A stretch of DNA of 64,000 nt from Thermoleophilia bacterium (GTDB taxonomy: Bacteria > Actinomycetota > Thermoleophilia > RBG-16-64-13), in the NCBI GenBank assembly GCA_027493445.1, contig JAOSKU010000001.1:2562822-2626821 (forward strand), in the 5' to 3' direction. Under the pieces are notes generated by a model. That model saw only the letters and a program-made list of their open reading frames with translations. It did no database searches and had not been told where the DNA came from. Below are positions 9,322-21,220 of the stretch, one piece after another (position 1 is the first letter of the stretch; each line of letters begins with the position of its first letter). Both the position numbers and the translations under genes were made by a program.

Positions 9322-11183
9322 CAACTGCTCCGATGCTGCAGTCGCCCGATGGCGGCACTCACCGGGGCTGGCGTTCCATCCGCATCCTCCCAGGCCTGGA
9401 GAACCTCGCGTGCCCATGGTTTGTCGCCCAGTAGCGGCACGATCGGCGCCGTCAGGCGAGCGACATCCAAGTCTTTGAGGAAGCGGACGAACGTCTTCGA
9501 CACCTCCGGAACGGCGTCGATCAGAGCTAGGATAGCGAACAGGACTGGCGGCTTGCCCCACTCCTGCTCCTGGCGGGCTCGAACGAGGAGCCGATCCACC
9601 ATGAGGTGGTGGTCGCGCCCCGGCAGCGCTTCTAGGCGATCTCGAAGCGCCGTGTTCGTCGAAGTCAACGAGAGGAGTGCCTCAAGAAGGCCAAGCGCTC
9701 CAGTCGACATCTGGTCAGCCGAAGTAATGATCGGCATCGTTTCTCGGCTGACGTACATGACTGCTCGCAAGTCGGAGTCCGCCAACGGCGGGTCGAGCGC
9801 GAGCCAGTCTCGAACGAACGGCGTGTCCCAATCATGGTCAAGCTCGCCAAGGTCTTCGCCAGCACGAGCCCCGCTCTCCCAGGCCTTCAGGAACCCTGGC
9901 TGGCCACCATCGGCGTTGTTCACCTCCGTCACCAGTCGTAGGTACGCATCTTGGGATGCACACCTCTCGAAGAGGAGAACCTTCGCCAAAGTCGCTTCGT
10001 CCACGGCCACTTTTTGGGATCTGGCGACGGCAAGACGGATCCACAGCGTGTTCAAGAACCGCTTGATCAAACGAGGATTGCCCGCGACTTTGATCGCGGA
10101 CGCCAAGAGAGGCGCGAGTCGATCTGCCAGTTCGAGGTTCTGACGAAGGCTGTCCGGGCACTTGGGGAGGAGCTCAAGCATGAACTCGCGGTCGACTCGC
10201 TTGCCCTGCCAGCTTGCTGACAGCCTATCGCAGACCGCTACTCGAACTCGTTCGGTCTCGTCCGGGTTCAATCCTGCTTTCTCGACGTGCAGCAGCATCA
10301 GGTACGCTCTCACCTCCTGGGTTCCCAATGGTGGGACACGGAGTGGGACCTGAACTAGCTTGTCGAAGTAGTTGGTGACCAAGTCGTCATCCAGTTCCAC
10401 GTTCTTGAAGTGCACGCGAACCGCCTGCCGGATCATCTTGTCATCCGCAGCAATGATGAAAGCCGTGCGAGGCAAGAACAGGAATAGCCGCACAGCTTCA
10501 AGCGTAGAGATCGCCGTTGAGGGCAAGCAGCGGTCAAGATCATCGATCAGAACGACGAGGGTTGTATCGAGTTCCTCGAGGGTCTCCCGGAAGTGCGCTC
10601 GCAGAGCAGCGATCTGGGCGGGCGGAGTCTCTCTCTCTGGGGGGTTGACCAGGCCAGCACCGGCCGCGGCCGCGTCCTTGCCCGCCTCCTCCAGCCCGGC
10701 GACATCTGAGGTCGTTACTGTGCCATCTATCATGTCCCTGATGGCGAAGGCCCCCGTGCCGATGAGTCCCATTGGTGGAAGCCCAAACGCAATCGCCACT
10801 CCCGAACCGGCGGTGAGCCCGGCAAGTCGAAGCCAATTGACACGCTTCACGAGTCCCTTCGCCTTCTCGAGTGCCGTGCTGTTGTCCGCGGCCCTCTCAA
10901 TGAGAGCCGCGGCGATCTGATCCATCAAAGCCGCGCGTGCGTCGTCGTATCCCTGATACAGCCATGCATTGAACTCGACGAACAGGTACGGCTTCTCGTC
11001 GCCATCACGGTGGGTCAGCGCATCGCTGATGAGATTCAGCATCGAGGACTTGCCGACGCCCCACCCGCCGGACACCCCCATTGACAGAGGCGCCCCATTG
11101 GCCTGGACAATTAGCTCCGCCGCCGTGTCGGCGACACACCGGAAGTTGAGATAATCTCGGCGGGTGTCATTGTCAGACCACAT
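9321..11183 (-). CDS. qatA: QatA, KAP-family P-loop NTPase of the Qat anti-phage system
   Basis: The protein of 620 residues is a KAP NTPase. It has Walker A GGWGVGKSS at residues 39-47, a hydrophobic pair of segments at about 118-148 inserted in the P-loop domain as expected for KAP proteins, and Walker B LVVLIDDLDRC near 215-225. Such membrane-tethered STAND-like ATPases often act as sensors or switches. It is first in the qatABCD operon. A promoter was not identified with confidence in the roughly 300 bp upstream. Confidence 0.93.
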   Translation of the reverse strand: MWSDNDTRRDYLNFRCVADTAAELIVQANGAPLSMGVSGGWGVGKSSMLNLISDALTHRDGDEKPYLFVEFNAWLYQGYDDARAALMDQIAAALIERAADNSTALEKAKGLVKRVNWLRLAGLTAGSGVAIAFGLPPMGLIGTGAFAIRDMIDGTVTTSDVAGLEEAGKDAAAAGAGLVNPPERETPPAQIAALRAHFRETLEELDTTLVVLIDDLDRCLPSTAISTLEAVRLFLFLPRTAFIIAADDKMIRQAVRVHFKNVELDDDLVTNYFDKLVQVPLRVPPLGTQEVRAYLMLLHVEKAGLNPDETERVRVAVCDRLSASWQGKRVDREFMLELLPKCPDSLRQNLELADRLAPLLASAIKVAGNPRLIKRFLNTLWIRLAVARSQKVAVDEATLAKVLLFERCASQDAYLRLVTEVNNADGGQPGFLKAWESGARAGEDLGELDHDWDTPFVRDWLALDPPLADSDLRAVMYVSRETMPIITSADQMSTGALGLLEALLSLTSTNTALRDRLEALPGRDHHLMVDRLLVRARQEQEWGKPPVLFAILALIDAVPEVSKTFVRFLKDLDVARLTAPIVPLLGDKPWAREVLQAWEDADGTPAPVSAAIGRLQHRSS

Positions 11184-11506
11184 AGGTGGACCTCCGCGGG
11201 TTGTTCCGGATTCGAGTCACCTGGGCGCCTCTATTGCCTGATGCGGGAGAATCTCTTGTGCTCATACTCCGCCCAGCTTCACGGAAGCCGTCTTCTTACC
11301 TCCACTGCCCTCCTAACAAGCATATCCACTCTGCCCGTCTCAAAGGCCATGGCCCCGGGGCGCCTGCATAGCACCGAGTCCGTCGACGGCGAAATCGGCC
11401 AACGAGCGCCTCCACAGCGGGAGAACCAGCTGTCAAGCCGATTACGGACACCTCGTCCACCCCTATAGGGCACATGGAATGCCGTCAAACGGCGTGGACG
11501 TCTCCG
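11184..11506. other. Gap with no recognisable gene
   Basis: This stretch lies between the qatA start and the truncated ATPase fragment. No reading frame resembles a known family. It holds GC-rich sequence and a GTTAGGA that only loosely resembles an attC box, with no partner box. It is probably degenerate remains of the truncated ATPase gene plus the qatA promoter region. Confidence 0.4.
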
Positions 11507-11594
11507 AGCATTCGCTCCGGCTACAACCGCCATGCACGGCGAGACCTCAAGCCTCGTGTCGCGGAAGAGCCGGTAATTCTTGATTCCAAGGCTT

Positions 11595-11605
<11 letters not shown>
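11507..11605 (-). pseudogene. Truncated N-terminus of an AAA/OLD-like ATPase
   Basis: Thirty-three codons read MQIESLGIKNYRLFRD and then VVAGANA. This is the start of RecF/OLD-type ATPases (I-KNYR-F, then the strand leading to GANGSGKST). The frame diverges exactly where the Walker A lysine should follow, so the rest is lost. The start overlaps the end of the DUF1156 methyltransferase by 11 bp, indicating it was the next gene of that operon before the qat block came to lie here. Confidence 0.6.
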
Positions 11606-14511
<2,906 letters not shown>

Positions 14512-14593
14512 GCCTCTTTGCGTTGTTCTTGGCGATGAACGCGCCAATTGCGCAGCATGGGATTCATTGGAATAGCGGCGCATTCAGGCATGG

Positions 14594-14872
14594 CTATGCT
14601 TCCTCTTTGCTTTCATTTGCGGTCGCTGCCCCATCCTCGCGACGCGCTATCGCGACAGGCAAGCATCGCGCCCACCGACGCTGGCCCTCAACGTAGACAC
14701 GCCCCTCGTCACGAAGCTCGCTTAGAAGACCGAAAACCTGGTTCCGGCCAAGGCCCGGAAGCACCTGCAGCAACTCTGCCATCCGGGTACCTGCGGGGAC
14801 CGACTCCTCAATATGGCGGAGCAGGAGCTTGCCGTCGAGCCACTCGTCGATCTGTCGCTCGGAGAACGTCAC
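14594..14872 (-). CDS. Small protein, possible winged-helix
   Basis: The 92-residue protein reads MTFSERQIDEWLDGKLLLRH, then RMAELLQVLPGLGRNQVFGLLSELRDEGRVYVEG. The spacing of helices followed by a turn and a short strand pair resembles a winged helix-turn-helix, but I do not recognise a family. It overlaps the chimeric remnant upstream by 4 bp and precedes the methyltransferase by 82 bp. It could be a local regulator, or a C-terminal piece of a larger lost gene. Confidence 0.5.
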   Translation of the reverse strand: MTFSERQIDEWLDGKLLLRHIEESVPAGTRMAELLQVLPGLGRNQVFGLLSELRDEGRVYVEGQRRWARCLPVAIARREDGAATANESKEEA

Positions 14873-15063
14873 TGCGGCGCCTCCACCGTTCTGGGCACCC
14901 GGCTCTCGATGTCGTAGCCGAGCTCCTCGAATTCACGGTCCACCGGCTCGAAACCGAGGTCGCGCTCCAGGTCCATGACGATCATGCGTGCCCGGGCGGA
15001 GGCTTTGTTGATGGCCACCAGCTGGAGGGCGACTTCAAAGAGTTTCTTCTTCACGACGGTCAC
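14869..15063 (-). pseudogene. Chimeric remnant: DUF1156 start fused to helicase DUF3883 segment
   Basis: The frame begins [22 protein letters not shown], nearly the N-terminus of the DUF1156 methyltransferase. It switches to MIVMDLERDLGFEPVDREFE, a segment near the C-terminus of the SNF2/DUF3883 helicase, and ends EAPQ, the last four residues of the helicase. DNA identity is high: 14991-15064 matches 14442-14512, and 14897-14984 matches 17041-17128 in about 85 of 88 positions. It is a recombination scar with no expected function, although it sits cleanly in the operon. Confidence 0.75.
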
Positions 15064-15079
15064 GCGGTTGCTCCCGGGA

Positions 15080-15237
15080 ATCGGTTGATTCGGGCGATCT
15101 GACGATTGCGTGGTTTCATCTGACGATTCCCTGACGGTTAAGTGCCGCCTTCGCTGCGAATGAGCCATTTCGGGCAGTCGACAGTGCAGCCTGAATCGGA
15201 TGATTACGCCTCTCCATCGGATGATTATCGGATGATT
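15080..15237. repeat. Six iteron-like 11-mers
   Basis: Six direct copies fit ATC[GT]G[AT]YGATT, or one base off. They start at 15080, 15097, 15118, 15195, 15216 and 15227; the last two abut. They lie between the DUF4062 gene stop (15241) and the chimeric remnant start (15063), in the leader of the downstream methyltransferase part of the operon. Direct repeats of this size are typical of regulator-binding arrays, but no binder is identified. Confidence 0.5.
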
Positions 15238-15240
15238 CCA

Positions 15241-16782
15241 TCACGAGGAGCCGCTTTCCGTTGGAGTGTACTTCGCCCCTCGGCCTGAACCTTCTCGGGC
15301 CAGGAGACCGAGTTTCACCAGACCCCGCAGATCGCGATACGCAGTATCCCGTACAACGCCGAGAGTCTCCATGCACCACTTGGTGGTCACAAAACCGTCT
15401 ACCAAGGCGTGGTGGAGGATAGACCGTTGTCTTTCATTCATGTGCGCCTCGACCGCAGGCGTCACCCTCAGCCGATCGTCAGGCACCCGTATCCGCTCGA
15501 TGTTGTCGCCAGGCCCGGGAAAGGTGATCTGGAAGTAGCCCGTGTCGGTGCCAAGGACCGGCTGATCGAGACCATGATCGAGCATCTGGTCCCGCATCCG
15601 GCGAAAGCCGCTGCCGCGTTCCTCGATCCGGTGGAAATACGACAAACTCTGGGCAAGAACGGGGTTGCGCGAGCATGGGCGGTATCTCCCGCTCCGCAGA
15701 CGGGCCAGCGTGATCGGCCCAGGTGGAAGACCGGGACTCAGAATCGCCACCCGATCGGCGAAGATCTCCAGGATGATCTTGCGGCCGGCGTCCTCGTACT
15801 GGCGATGAGCGACCGCATTCACAAGCGCCTCGCGCAGACCGTCCACCGGATACTCGTCGAGCCGGAGGCGGTCGAGACCGACAATGCGCATCGGATGGCG
15901 GGTGTTGCGGTCGATGAACTGGAGCGCCCTTTCGATTGCCAGGGGCATAGGCGCGCGGATGTCTTCGTGATCCCGTGGGTCGCCGTCGGGCTCCGTGCTG
16001 CGATAGGCATCGGCGAGGATGCGGCACTGAGGAAAGACCATCGAAGGATCCCCGCCGAGGAGGACTATGCCGGCCGCAGTGGCGTAGTGTTCGCCGGCAC
16101 CCGCGTCGTGCCACACCAGCCCGCGCGCCAGGGAGCCCGACAGAAGATCCTCATCCGATAAGGTGGCCCCATCCCGAGTCTCCGCGGCAGCGATCAGGCT
16201 GCGCACAACCTCATGGTCCAGGTCCCGCCACCGGATCCGATCGATACGCTGGGACTCGAACGCGGATGTCGCCTCGATCGTTTGCTCAGCGATGGTGTTC
16301 TCGTCGCTCGTCGGCGCGATGCCAAATCGATCTCCAAGGAGCTGGACCAGCGCCGCCCGAACTTCCTTCTGCAACTGGATGACGTTACCGAAGCGCTTGT
16401 ACGTGGGGCCATCGGCATCTAGTTCGGCCAGAAGATCGAGGGTCCCCTCCTCCCGCTCGAGACCGCGATCGCCCTTGATGAAAGCAAGAACGGGCAGACT
16501 TCGCCCCTTCGCCCGGCGATACTCGGCGTGGGTGATGGACACGTCGCCCACCAGGGTGCCGTACTCGACTCCCACGATGAGCAGGTAGACGTCACAACGG
16601 TCAAGGGATTCGAGACAACCTTGCAGGGCTTTGGTGGGCGACGCCGGCTCCAACTCGAACAGCACCGGGACGCAGTGCGTCGAGAGAAACGGATCAGTGT
16701 TCACCAGATTCTGGACGATGAGGCGCTCGTCCTCCAGCTCCTTCTGCACTGAACTCACAAAGATGCGCAGCGTCACGGTCAT
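15241..16782 (-). CDS. DUF4062 protein with C-terminal GHKL-type ATPase and winged helix
   Basis: The N-terminal 110 residues are a DUF4062 domain (LRIFVSSVQKELEDERLIV, then CDVYLLIVGVEYG, then SITHAEYRRA), a TIR-like fold often found in defence and signalling proteins. The centre has ALVNAVAHRQYEDAGRKIILEIFADRVAILSPGLPPGP, the HATPase_c_4 signature of AlbA/RecG-like regulators. The last 90 residues form a winged helix. The start overlaps the helicase stop by 4 bp. It could sense infection or regulate the operon; no enzymatic activity can be asserted. Confidence 0.8.
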   Translation of the reverse strand: MTVTLRIFVSSVQKELEDERLIVQNLVNTDPFLSTHCVPVLFELEPASPTKALQGCLESLDRCDVYLLIVGVEYGTLVGDVSITHAEYRRAKGRSLPVLAFIKGDRGLEREEGTLDLLAELDADGPTYKRFGNVIQLQKEVRAALVQLLGDRFGIAPTSDENTIAEQTIEATSAFESQRIDRIRWRDLDHEVVRSLIAAAETRDGATLSDEDLLSGSLARGLVWHDAGAGEHYATAAGIVLLGGDPSMVFPQCRILADAYRSTEPDGDPRDHEDIRAPMPLAIERALQFIDRNTRHPMRIVGLDRLRLDEYPVDGLREALVNAVAHRQYEDAGRKIILEIFADRVAILSPGLPPGPITLARLRSGRYRPCSRNPVLAQSLSYFHRIEERGSGFRRMRDQMLDHGLDQPVLGTDTGYFQITFPGPGDNIERIRVPDDRLRVTPAVEAHMNERQRSILHHALVDGFVTTKWCMETLGVVRDTAYRDLRGLVKLGLLAREGSGRGAKYTPTESGSS

Positions 16783-19700
16783 TGCGGAGCCTCCGCCCGC
16801 GCCAGCAGCTCCGCCAGGTCGTAGTTCACGCTGGTCACCCCGAAGTCCGGCTCCCGATGGAACGGGCGACGAATGTGGTAGGCGCGGTGGGAGCCGTCCT
16901 CGAGGAACTCGACGATGGCCAGGATGAAGTCGTCCGGTTTGTTCAGTGAGTACAGGATCTCGTTCTTGGTCACGGTCACCGTCGAGGCGCCGGCCACGCG
17001 GCCCTTCACTTCGATGAAGCGCAACCTGCCCGTCCCCGGCACCCGGCTCTCGATGTCGTAGCCGAGCTTCTCAAATTCACGGTCCACCGGCTCGAAACCG
17101 AGGTCGCGCTCGAGGTCCATGACGATCAGCCTGGCCTTGGCTGCCGCGGCCTGCGTGTCTACGGGCGACTGCGTCGGCACTGCGGGTCGGCCGGTGATCG
17201 CCGCGATGAGCCCCATCGGGACCACCAATGACCCTCCGAGGACCACCGGCGGCAGGGGAGAGATCTGGGCTTCGCGCTTCAGATCTTCGAGCCGCTTCTG
17301 TAGACGTCCCTGTAAGAGATCGGCGCGCTTGCGGGCCTCGCCGGAGTTGAGCCTGGCATTCACCTTGCCCGCCTGCTCCTGAAGCTTCAGCTGCTCGGCG
17401 CGGTGATCCCAATAGCTGATTTCCTTGGTGAGCCGCTCCTTCACCGCCGCCTCGGTCTTCGCGACCAGGGCGAGTTTGGCGCCACGCACCTCGGCCAGGT
17501 GCTCAGGCACGACGTGGGCCACGGCATAGCCCTGCGCCCGCTGCTCGAGCTCCCGGTCGATCCAGGTGCACTCGGGGCGGGCGAGGATGGCGTCCACTCC
17601 GGGCTCGCCTTCCGCCAGCCGCCGGTAGTCGAGGTAGGGTGCGTACTGTACGTGGCGCATGGTGCCATCGGCTTCTAGCTCCACGAACAACAACTTCTTG
17701 GAGACGACTCGGCGGTCTCCCGCCCGGGTCAGGCTCGCGTCCTGGATGGCGTGCTCAAGCGAGAAGAGCACCCGCGGCTGCAGGCCGGGGTCGCGCTCGT
17801 CCACCAGCACGGCGCCGCGCTTGAGGAGATCGCGGTGGCGCTCCAGGGTGAGATCGATGACCGCGTCGAGGAGTGGGTGGCCAGGGCAGATGAAGGCGGC
17901 GAGAGGTTCACCCGGCGGAGCGACCAGCGGCTTCTCGAACGCTATGCGCTCGTAGGCCGACAATACCGGCGCGCCCATGCCGATCAGACGATCCCGGTTG
18001 CGCACCGGGGCGGGCACGTGGGTGATCTCGTAGCGGCGCGGCTCCCTTTGCTTGGCCGTCCCGCCCAGGCGCCCGAAGGCTTCATGGAAGAACGACTCGA
18101 TGTAGTGGGGCTGCAGGCGCCGGGCCTCGGCCCGCTCCATGTCTTCGCGGATGCGGTGGACGCGGCTTACGTCCATGGTGTCGTGGGCCAAGGCGTGGTC
18201 TTCGAGCAGATCCTGCAGCTCGCTCTGCTCGAAGGCGTGTTCGACGGCCTGAGTGAGACGCAGCCGCACATCCTCCCGCTCGCCGTAGCGGATGGCCTCG
18301 ATCAGCAGGTCCCGGAGCGGCCGCCCCTCGAACTGGAGCTTGCCGAGCACATCGAACACCTGACCGCCGAGAGCCTTGCGGGCCTGCTCGAGCTTTTCGA
18401 GCAGCCGGCGGTAGACGTCGCCCTCGCGGGTCTCCTCGGCTACCAGGTTCCAGAGGTGGCACACCTCCGTCTGGCCGATGCGGTGGATGCGGCCGAAGCG
18501 CTGTTCGATCCGGTTGGGGTTCCAGGGCAGATCGTAGTTCACCATCAGATGAGCCCGCTGGAGGTTGATGCCTTCACCCGCGGCGTCAGTGGCCAGGAGC
18601 ACCTGTACTTCGGGGTCGTGCTTGAAGGATTCTTGGGCCTCCAGTCGCTTCTCCCGCCCCATGCCGCCGTGGATCATGACCACCGCCTCGGCCCGGCCGA
18701 GGAGCGTGGTTATGCGCCCCTCGAGGTAGCTCAACGTGTCTCGGTGCTCGGTGAAGATGACCAGTTTCTGTCGCAGCGAGGGTGTGGGGCGCGGGGTGGT
18801 GGGGGCGCCGACGGGAGTCGTCGGTTCTTCGGTGGCGCGGTCGGGGGCGGTGGTGGCCGTGACGGGGTCGGTGGCAGGGACAGGGACGGTGGCGAAGATC
18901 TCGCCGAGCAGGCTGGTCAACTCACACCACTTGGTATCCGTGCCGCTCCTGCGCACCGCGAGCGCGAGCGCCTCCAGGCCCTTCAGCGTCTCGATCTCGG
19001 CCTTCAGCTCGACGATGGAGCGGGCCGCGGTGGCCTGGTCGAGGATCTCCTCCTCCACCATCTCAACCTCGCTGTCTGGTGCTTCTTCGAGATCCTCGAC
19101 GTCCTCGTCGTCAAGTGCCGGGGCTGCGGAGGCGAAGGCCAATGCGACCTGACCGCCGCGCTGGAGTACCTCCATCTCTCGCAAGCGACTCTCGAGACGC
19201 TCGCGTCGCCGGCGAAGCGACTGGTAGATGGCCTCGGGCGAAGAGGCCAGACGCCGCTGCAGGATGGTGAGGGCGAAGCCGACGGTGCCGGCGCGCTTGT
19301 CGTTCTCCAGGGCTTCGGCGCGGTTGAACTCCTCCCGCACGTAGTCGGTGACGGCCTTGTAGAGACGGGCTTCGGCGTCCGAGAGCCGGTAGGGCACGGT
19401 GTAGGCGATCCGCTCCGGGAAGAGCGGGGTGCCGTCGAACTTGAGCAGACCCTCCTTGACCATGCGGCGCATGAGATCCGAGACCTCGGCCGTATGCACC
19501 CCATCGCGGAAACGGCCTTCGAAGCGGTCACCGTCGAGCAGGGCCATGAAGAGCTGGAAGTCCTCTTCCTTGCCGTTGTGCGGCGTGGCCGTCATGAGCA
19601 GGAAGTGCCGCGTGAGGGTGGAGAGGAGCTGACCCAGGCGGTAGCGCTTGGTGTACTTGATCTCGCCACCGAAGATGGTGGCCGACATCTTGTGGGCCTC

Positions 19701-20411
19701 GTCGCACACCACCAGGTCCCAGCGGCAATCGGGGGCCTGCAGCTTCTGCTGCACGTCTTCGTTCCGCGAGAGCTTGTCCAGGCGGGCGATGGCCAAGTTG
19801 GTCTCGAGGAACCAGTTGCCGGTGCGGGCGGCCTCGAGCTTGTCGTTGGTGAGAATCTCGAAGGGCAGCTGGAAGCGCCGGTAGAGCTCGTCCTGCCACT
19901 GCTCGGCGAGGCTTCCCGGACAAACCACGAGGCAGCGCTGGAGGTCGCCGCGGGCGATGAGCTCCTTCATGAGGAGACCGGCCATGATGGTCTTGCCGGC
20001 CCCGGGGTCGTCGGCCAGCAGGAAGCGCAGCGGCTGGCGCGGGAGCATGGACCCGTACACGGCGGTGATCTGGTGGGGCAAGGGGCCGACCAGCGACGTG
20101 TGCACGGCGAGCACCGGATCGAAGAGGTGGGCGAGGTGGATGCGCTGGGCTTCCGACACCATCCGGAAGAGGGCGCCATCGCCGTCGAAGCTCCAGGGGC
20201 GCCCATGTTCGGCCACTTCGAGCCGGGGCCCGTCGTGCCGATAGAGGAGCTCGTTCGCCACCTTCCCGGTGGCGGTCTTGTAGGTGAGCTCCAGGGCCTC
20301 CGACCCGAACCACTGCACGCTCACGACAATCACTAGAGCGTCGGGCACTATGCCCCGAATCGATGCGCTGGGCTTCAGGTCCTCAAGGATCACGGAGAAG
20401 GCGTCCCCCAT
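16779..20411 (-). CDS. SNF2-family helicase with C-terminal DUF3883
   Basis: The start is set at MGDAFSVILEDLKPSASIRG because the family begins at this motif. About 1210 residues follow. Helicase motifs are LADDPGAGKTIMAGLL (motif I), VVCDEAHKMSA (motif II), LLMTATPHNGKE (motif III), LLATDAAGEGINLQ and RFGRIHRIGQ (motif VI). A Pro/Thr/Ala-rich linker separates the two RecA lobes. The C-terminus is a DUF3883 domain (GRLRFIEVKGR), a nuclease-fold relative. It heads the operon ending in the DUF1156 methyltransferase and is likely a DNA translocase of a restriction-like defence system. Confidence 0.92.
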   Translation of the reverse strand: MGDAFSVILEDLKPSASIRGIVPDALVIVVSVQWFGSEALELTYKTATGKVANELLYRHDGPRLEVAEHGRPWSFDGDGALFRMVSEAQRIHLAHLFDPVLAVHTSLVGPLPHQITAVYGSMLPRQPLRFLLADDPGAGKTIMAGLLMKELIARGDLQRCLVVCPGSLAEQWQDELYRRFQLPFEILTNDKLEAARTGNWFLETNLAIARLDKLSRNEDVQQKLQAPDCRWDLVVCDEAHKMSATIFGGEIKYTKRYRLGQLLSTLTRHFLLMTATPHNGKEEDFQLFMALLDGDRFEGRFRDGVHTAEVSDLMRRMVKEGLLKFDGTPLFPERIAYTVPYRLSDAEARLYKAVTDYVREEFNRAEALENDKRAGTVGFALTILQRRLASSPEAIYQSLRRRRERLESRLREMEVLQRGGQVALAFASAAPALDDEDVEDLEEAPDSEVEMVEEEILDQATAARSIVELKAEIETLKGLEALALAVRRSGTDTKWCELTSLLGEIFATVPVPATDPVTATTAPDRATEEPTTPVGAPTTPRPTPSLRQKLVIFTEHRDTLSYLEGRITTLLGRAEAVVMIHGGMGREKRLEAQESFKHDPEVQVLLATDAAGEGINLQRAHLMVNYDLPWNPNRIEQRFGRIHRIGQTEVCHLWNLVAEETREGDVYRRLLEKLEQARKALGGQVFDVLGKLQFEGRPLRDLLIEAIRYGEREDVRLRLTQAVEHAFEQSELQDLLEDHALAHDTMDVSRVHRIREDMERAEARRLQPHYIESFFHEAFGRLGGTAKQREPRRYEITHVPAPVRNRDRLIGMGAPVLSAYERIAFEKPLVAPPGEPLAAFICPGHPLLDAVIDLTLERHRDLLKRGAVLVDERDPGLQPRVLFSLEHAIQDASLTRAGDRRVVSKKLLFVELEADGTMRHVQYAPYLDYRRLAEGEPGVDAILARPECTWIDRELEQRAQGYAVAHVVPEHLAEVRGAKLALVAKTEAAVKERLTKEISYWDHRAEQLKLQEQAGKVNARLNSGEARKRADLLQGRLQKRLEDLKREAQISPLPPVVLGGSLVVPMGLIAAITGRPAVPTQSPVDTQAAAAKARLIVMDLERDLGFEPVDREFEKLGYDIESRVPGTGRLRFIEVKGRVAGASTVTVTKNEILYSLNKPDDFILAIVEFLEDGSHRAYHIRRPFHREPDFGVTSVNYDLAELLARAEAPQ

Positions 20412-20531
20412 TGCTACCGGGTGCACGGCGACTGCCTCGGCTTCAGGCGTCCATCCTACAACTTGGGGCGGACAGATGGAAAAACCAGGGACAGCCGCGA
20501 CAGCAATGGGGCGCGAGAACCCTGACCCCAC

Positions 20532-20680
20532 CTACCGAGCCGGTTCCCCCGTGCGCTCCAGTCGGGCTGCGCATTCGCGCCTCAGCTCAGGCATGTCCGA
20601 TTGAGCGAGCGTGAATACCGTCTCGTCATCGACCGCCGCGTAGTCGTACGTGAGCACGTTGCGAAACCCGACGATCAGGC
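20532..20680 (-). pseudogene. Fragment of a DUF86/HepT-like HEPN protein
   Basis: The minus-strand frame reads TRLIVGFRNVLTYDYAAVDDETVF and then DMPELRRECAARLE before the stop at 20532-20534. This matches the C-terminus of DUF86 toxins, where R(N)RLIHGY and a final DLP-LR helix are conserved, though the catalytic His is replaced (RLIVGF). No start or N-terminal half is visible, so it is a decayed toxin gene. Confidence 0.5.
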
Positions 20681-20815
20681 GTGTCGCGCGCGATGTAAAG
20701 GTTCTTGACTGTCCTACGATCAGATCCGGTGACTATCGACCGTCGCCCCACGGCCGGCTGCGGCGATCTCGTCGCCGACTGACCAGAAACATCGACGGAG
20801 TGAGGCGTGCCAAGT

Positions 20816-21220
20816 TCACAGACCGCGCACCCGGGCCGAAATCGCGTCGTACACGTCGCGAGCCAAGAACAACGCCTCGTCGGCTTCCTCGCGCGGCAGA
20901 ACGTCGGGGTTGCCGGGGTAGCGATACCTCCAGGCGAACTCTGTCAACTCGCCCGCCTGACGAAGCAGAGGCTCAAGTTTCGGCTCCAGCTCAACGCATT
21001 CCACGCCGAGGCCGACAAGATCATGAGTCTTCCGGATCGGTCTGTCGTGACTGGCGAGAAGCGCTTTCAACGACTTCTCGGTCGCCTGCTGGGCATGAAA
21101 GGCGGCATCTTCTACCAATGGAGGCAACGCAGCCAGATCCACCTCCGCCGCCCTGAGGTCCTGGGCGGCCTTCTCGAGCCAGCCATGCGCCTCGCTCGCC
21201 CTTGCGGGATCAGGCTGCAT
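20816..21220 (-). CDS. HEPN-domain protein (toxin of HEPN/MNT pair)
   Basis: The start at 21220 (MQPDPARASEAHGWLEKA) overlaps the nucleotidyltransferase stop by 11 bp and gives 134 residues. It reads AAQDLRAAEVDL, DAAFHAQQATEKSLKALL, KTHDLVGLG, then AWRYRYPG and EEADEALFLARDVYDAI, the standard all-helical HEPN layout. HEPN proteins of such pairs are ribonucleases or inactive partners AMPylated by the MNT protein. Confidence 0.85.
   Translation of the reverse strand: MQPDPARASEAHGWLEKAAQDLRAAEVDLAALPPLVEDAAFHAQQATEKSLKALLASHDRPIRKTHDLVGLGVECVELEPKLEPLLRQAGELTEFAWRYRYPGNPDVLPREEADEALFLARDVYDAISARVRGL

Noticed and set aside
11300-11340. A third attC-like site near the qatA start (GTTAGGA on the minus strand)
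   Set aside because: The last base does not fit GTTRRRY, no RYYYAAC partner box lies at a suitable distance, and the inverted arms are absent.
17751-20336. Long plus-strand frames opposite real genes (for example 17751-20336 and 35610-38255)
   Set aside because: They are antisense shadows produced by high third-position GC. Their translations are His/Leu/Gly-rich with no family motifs, while the minus strand encodes clear enzymes.
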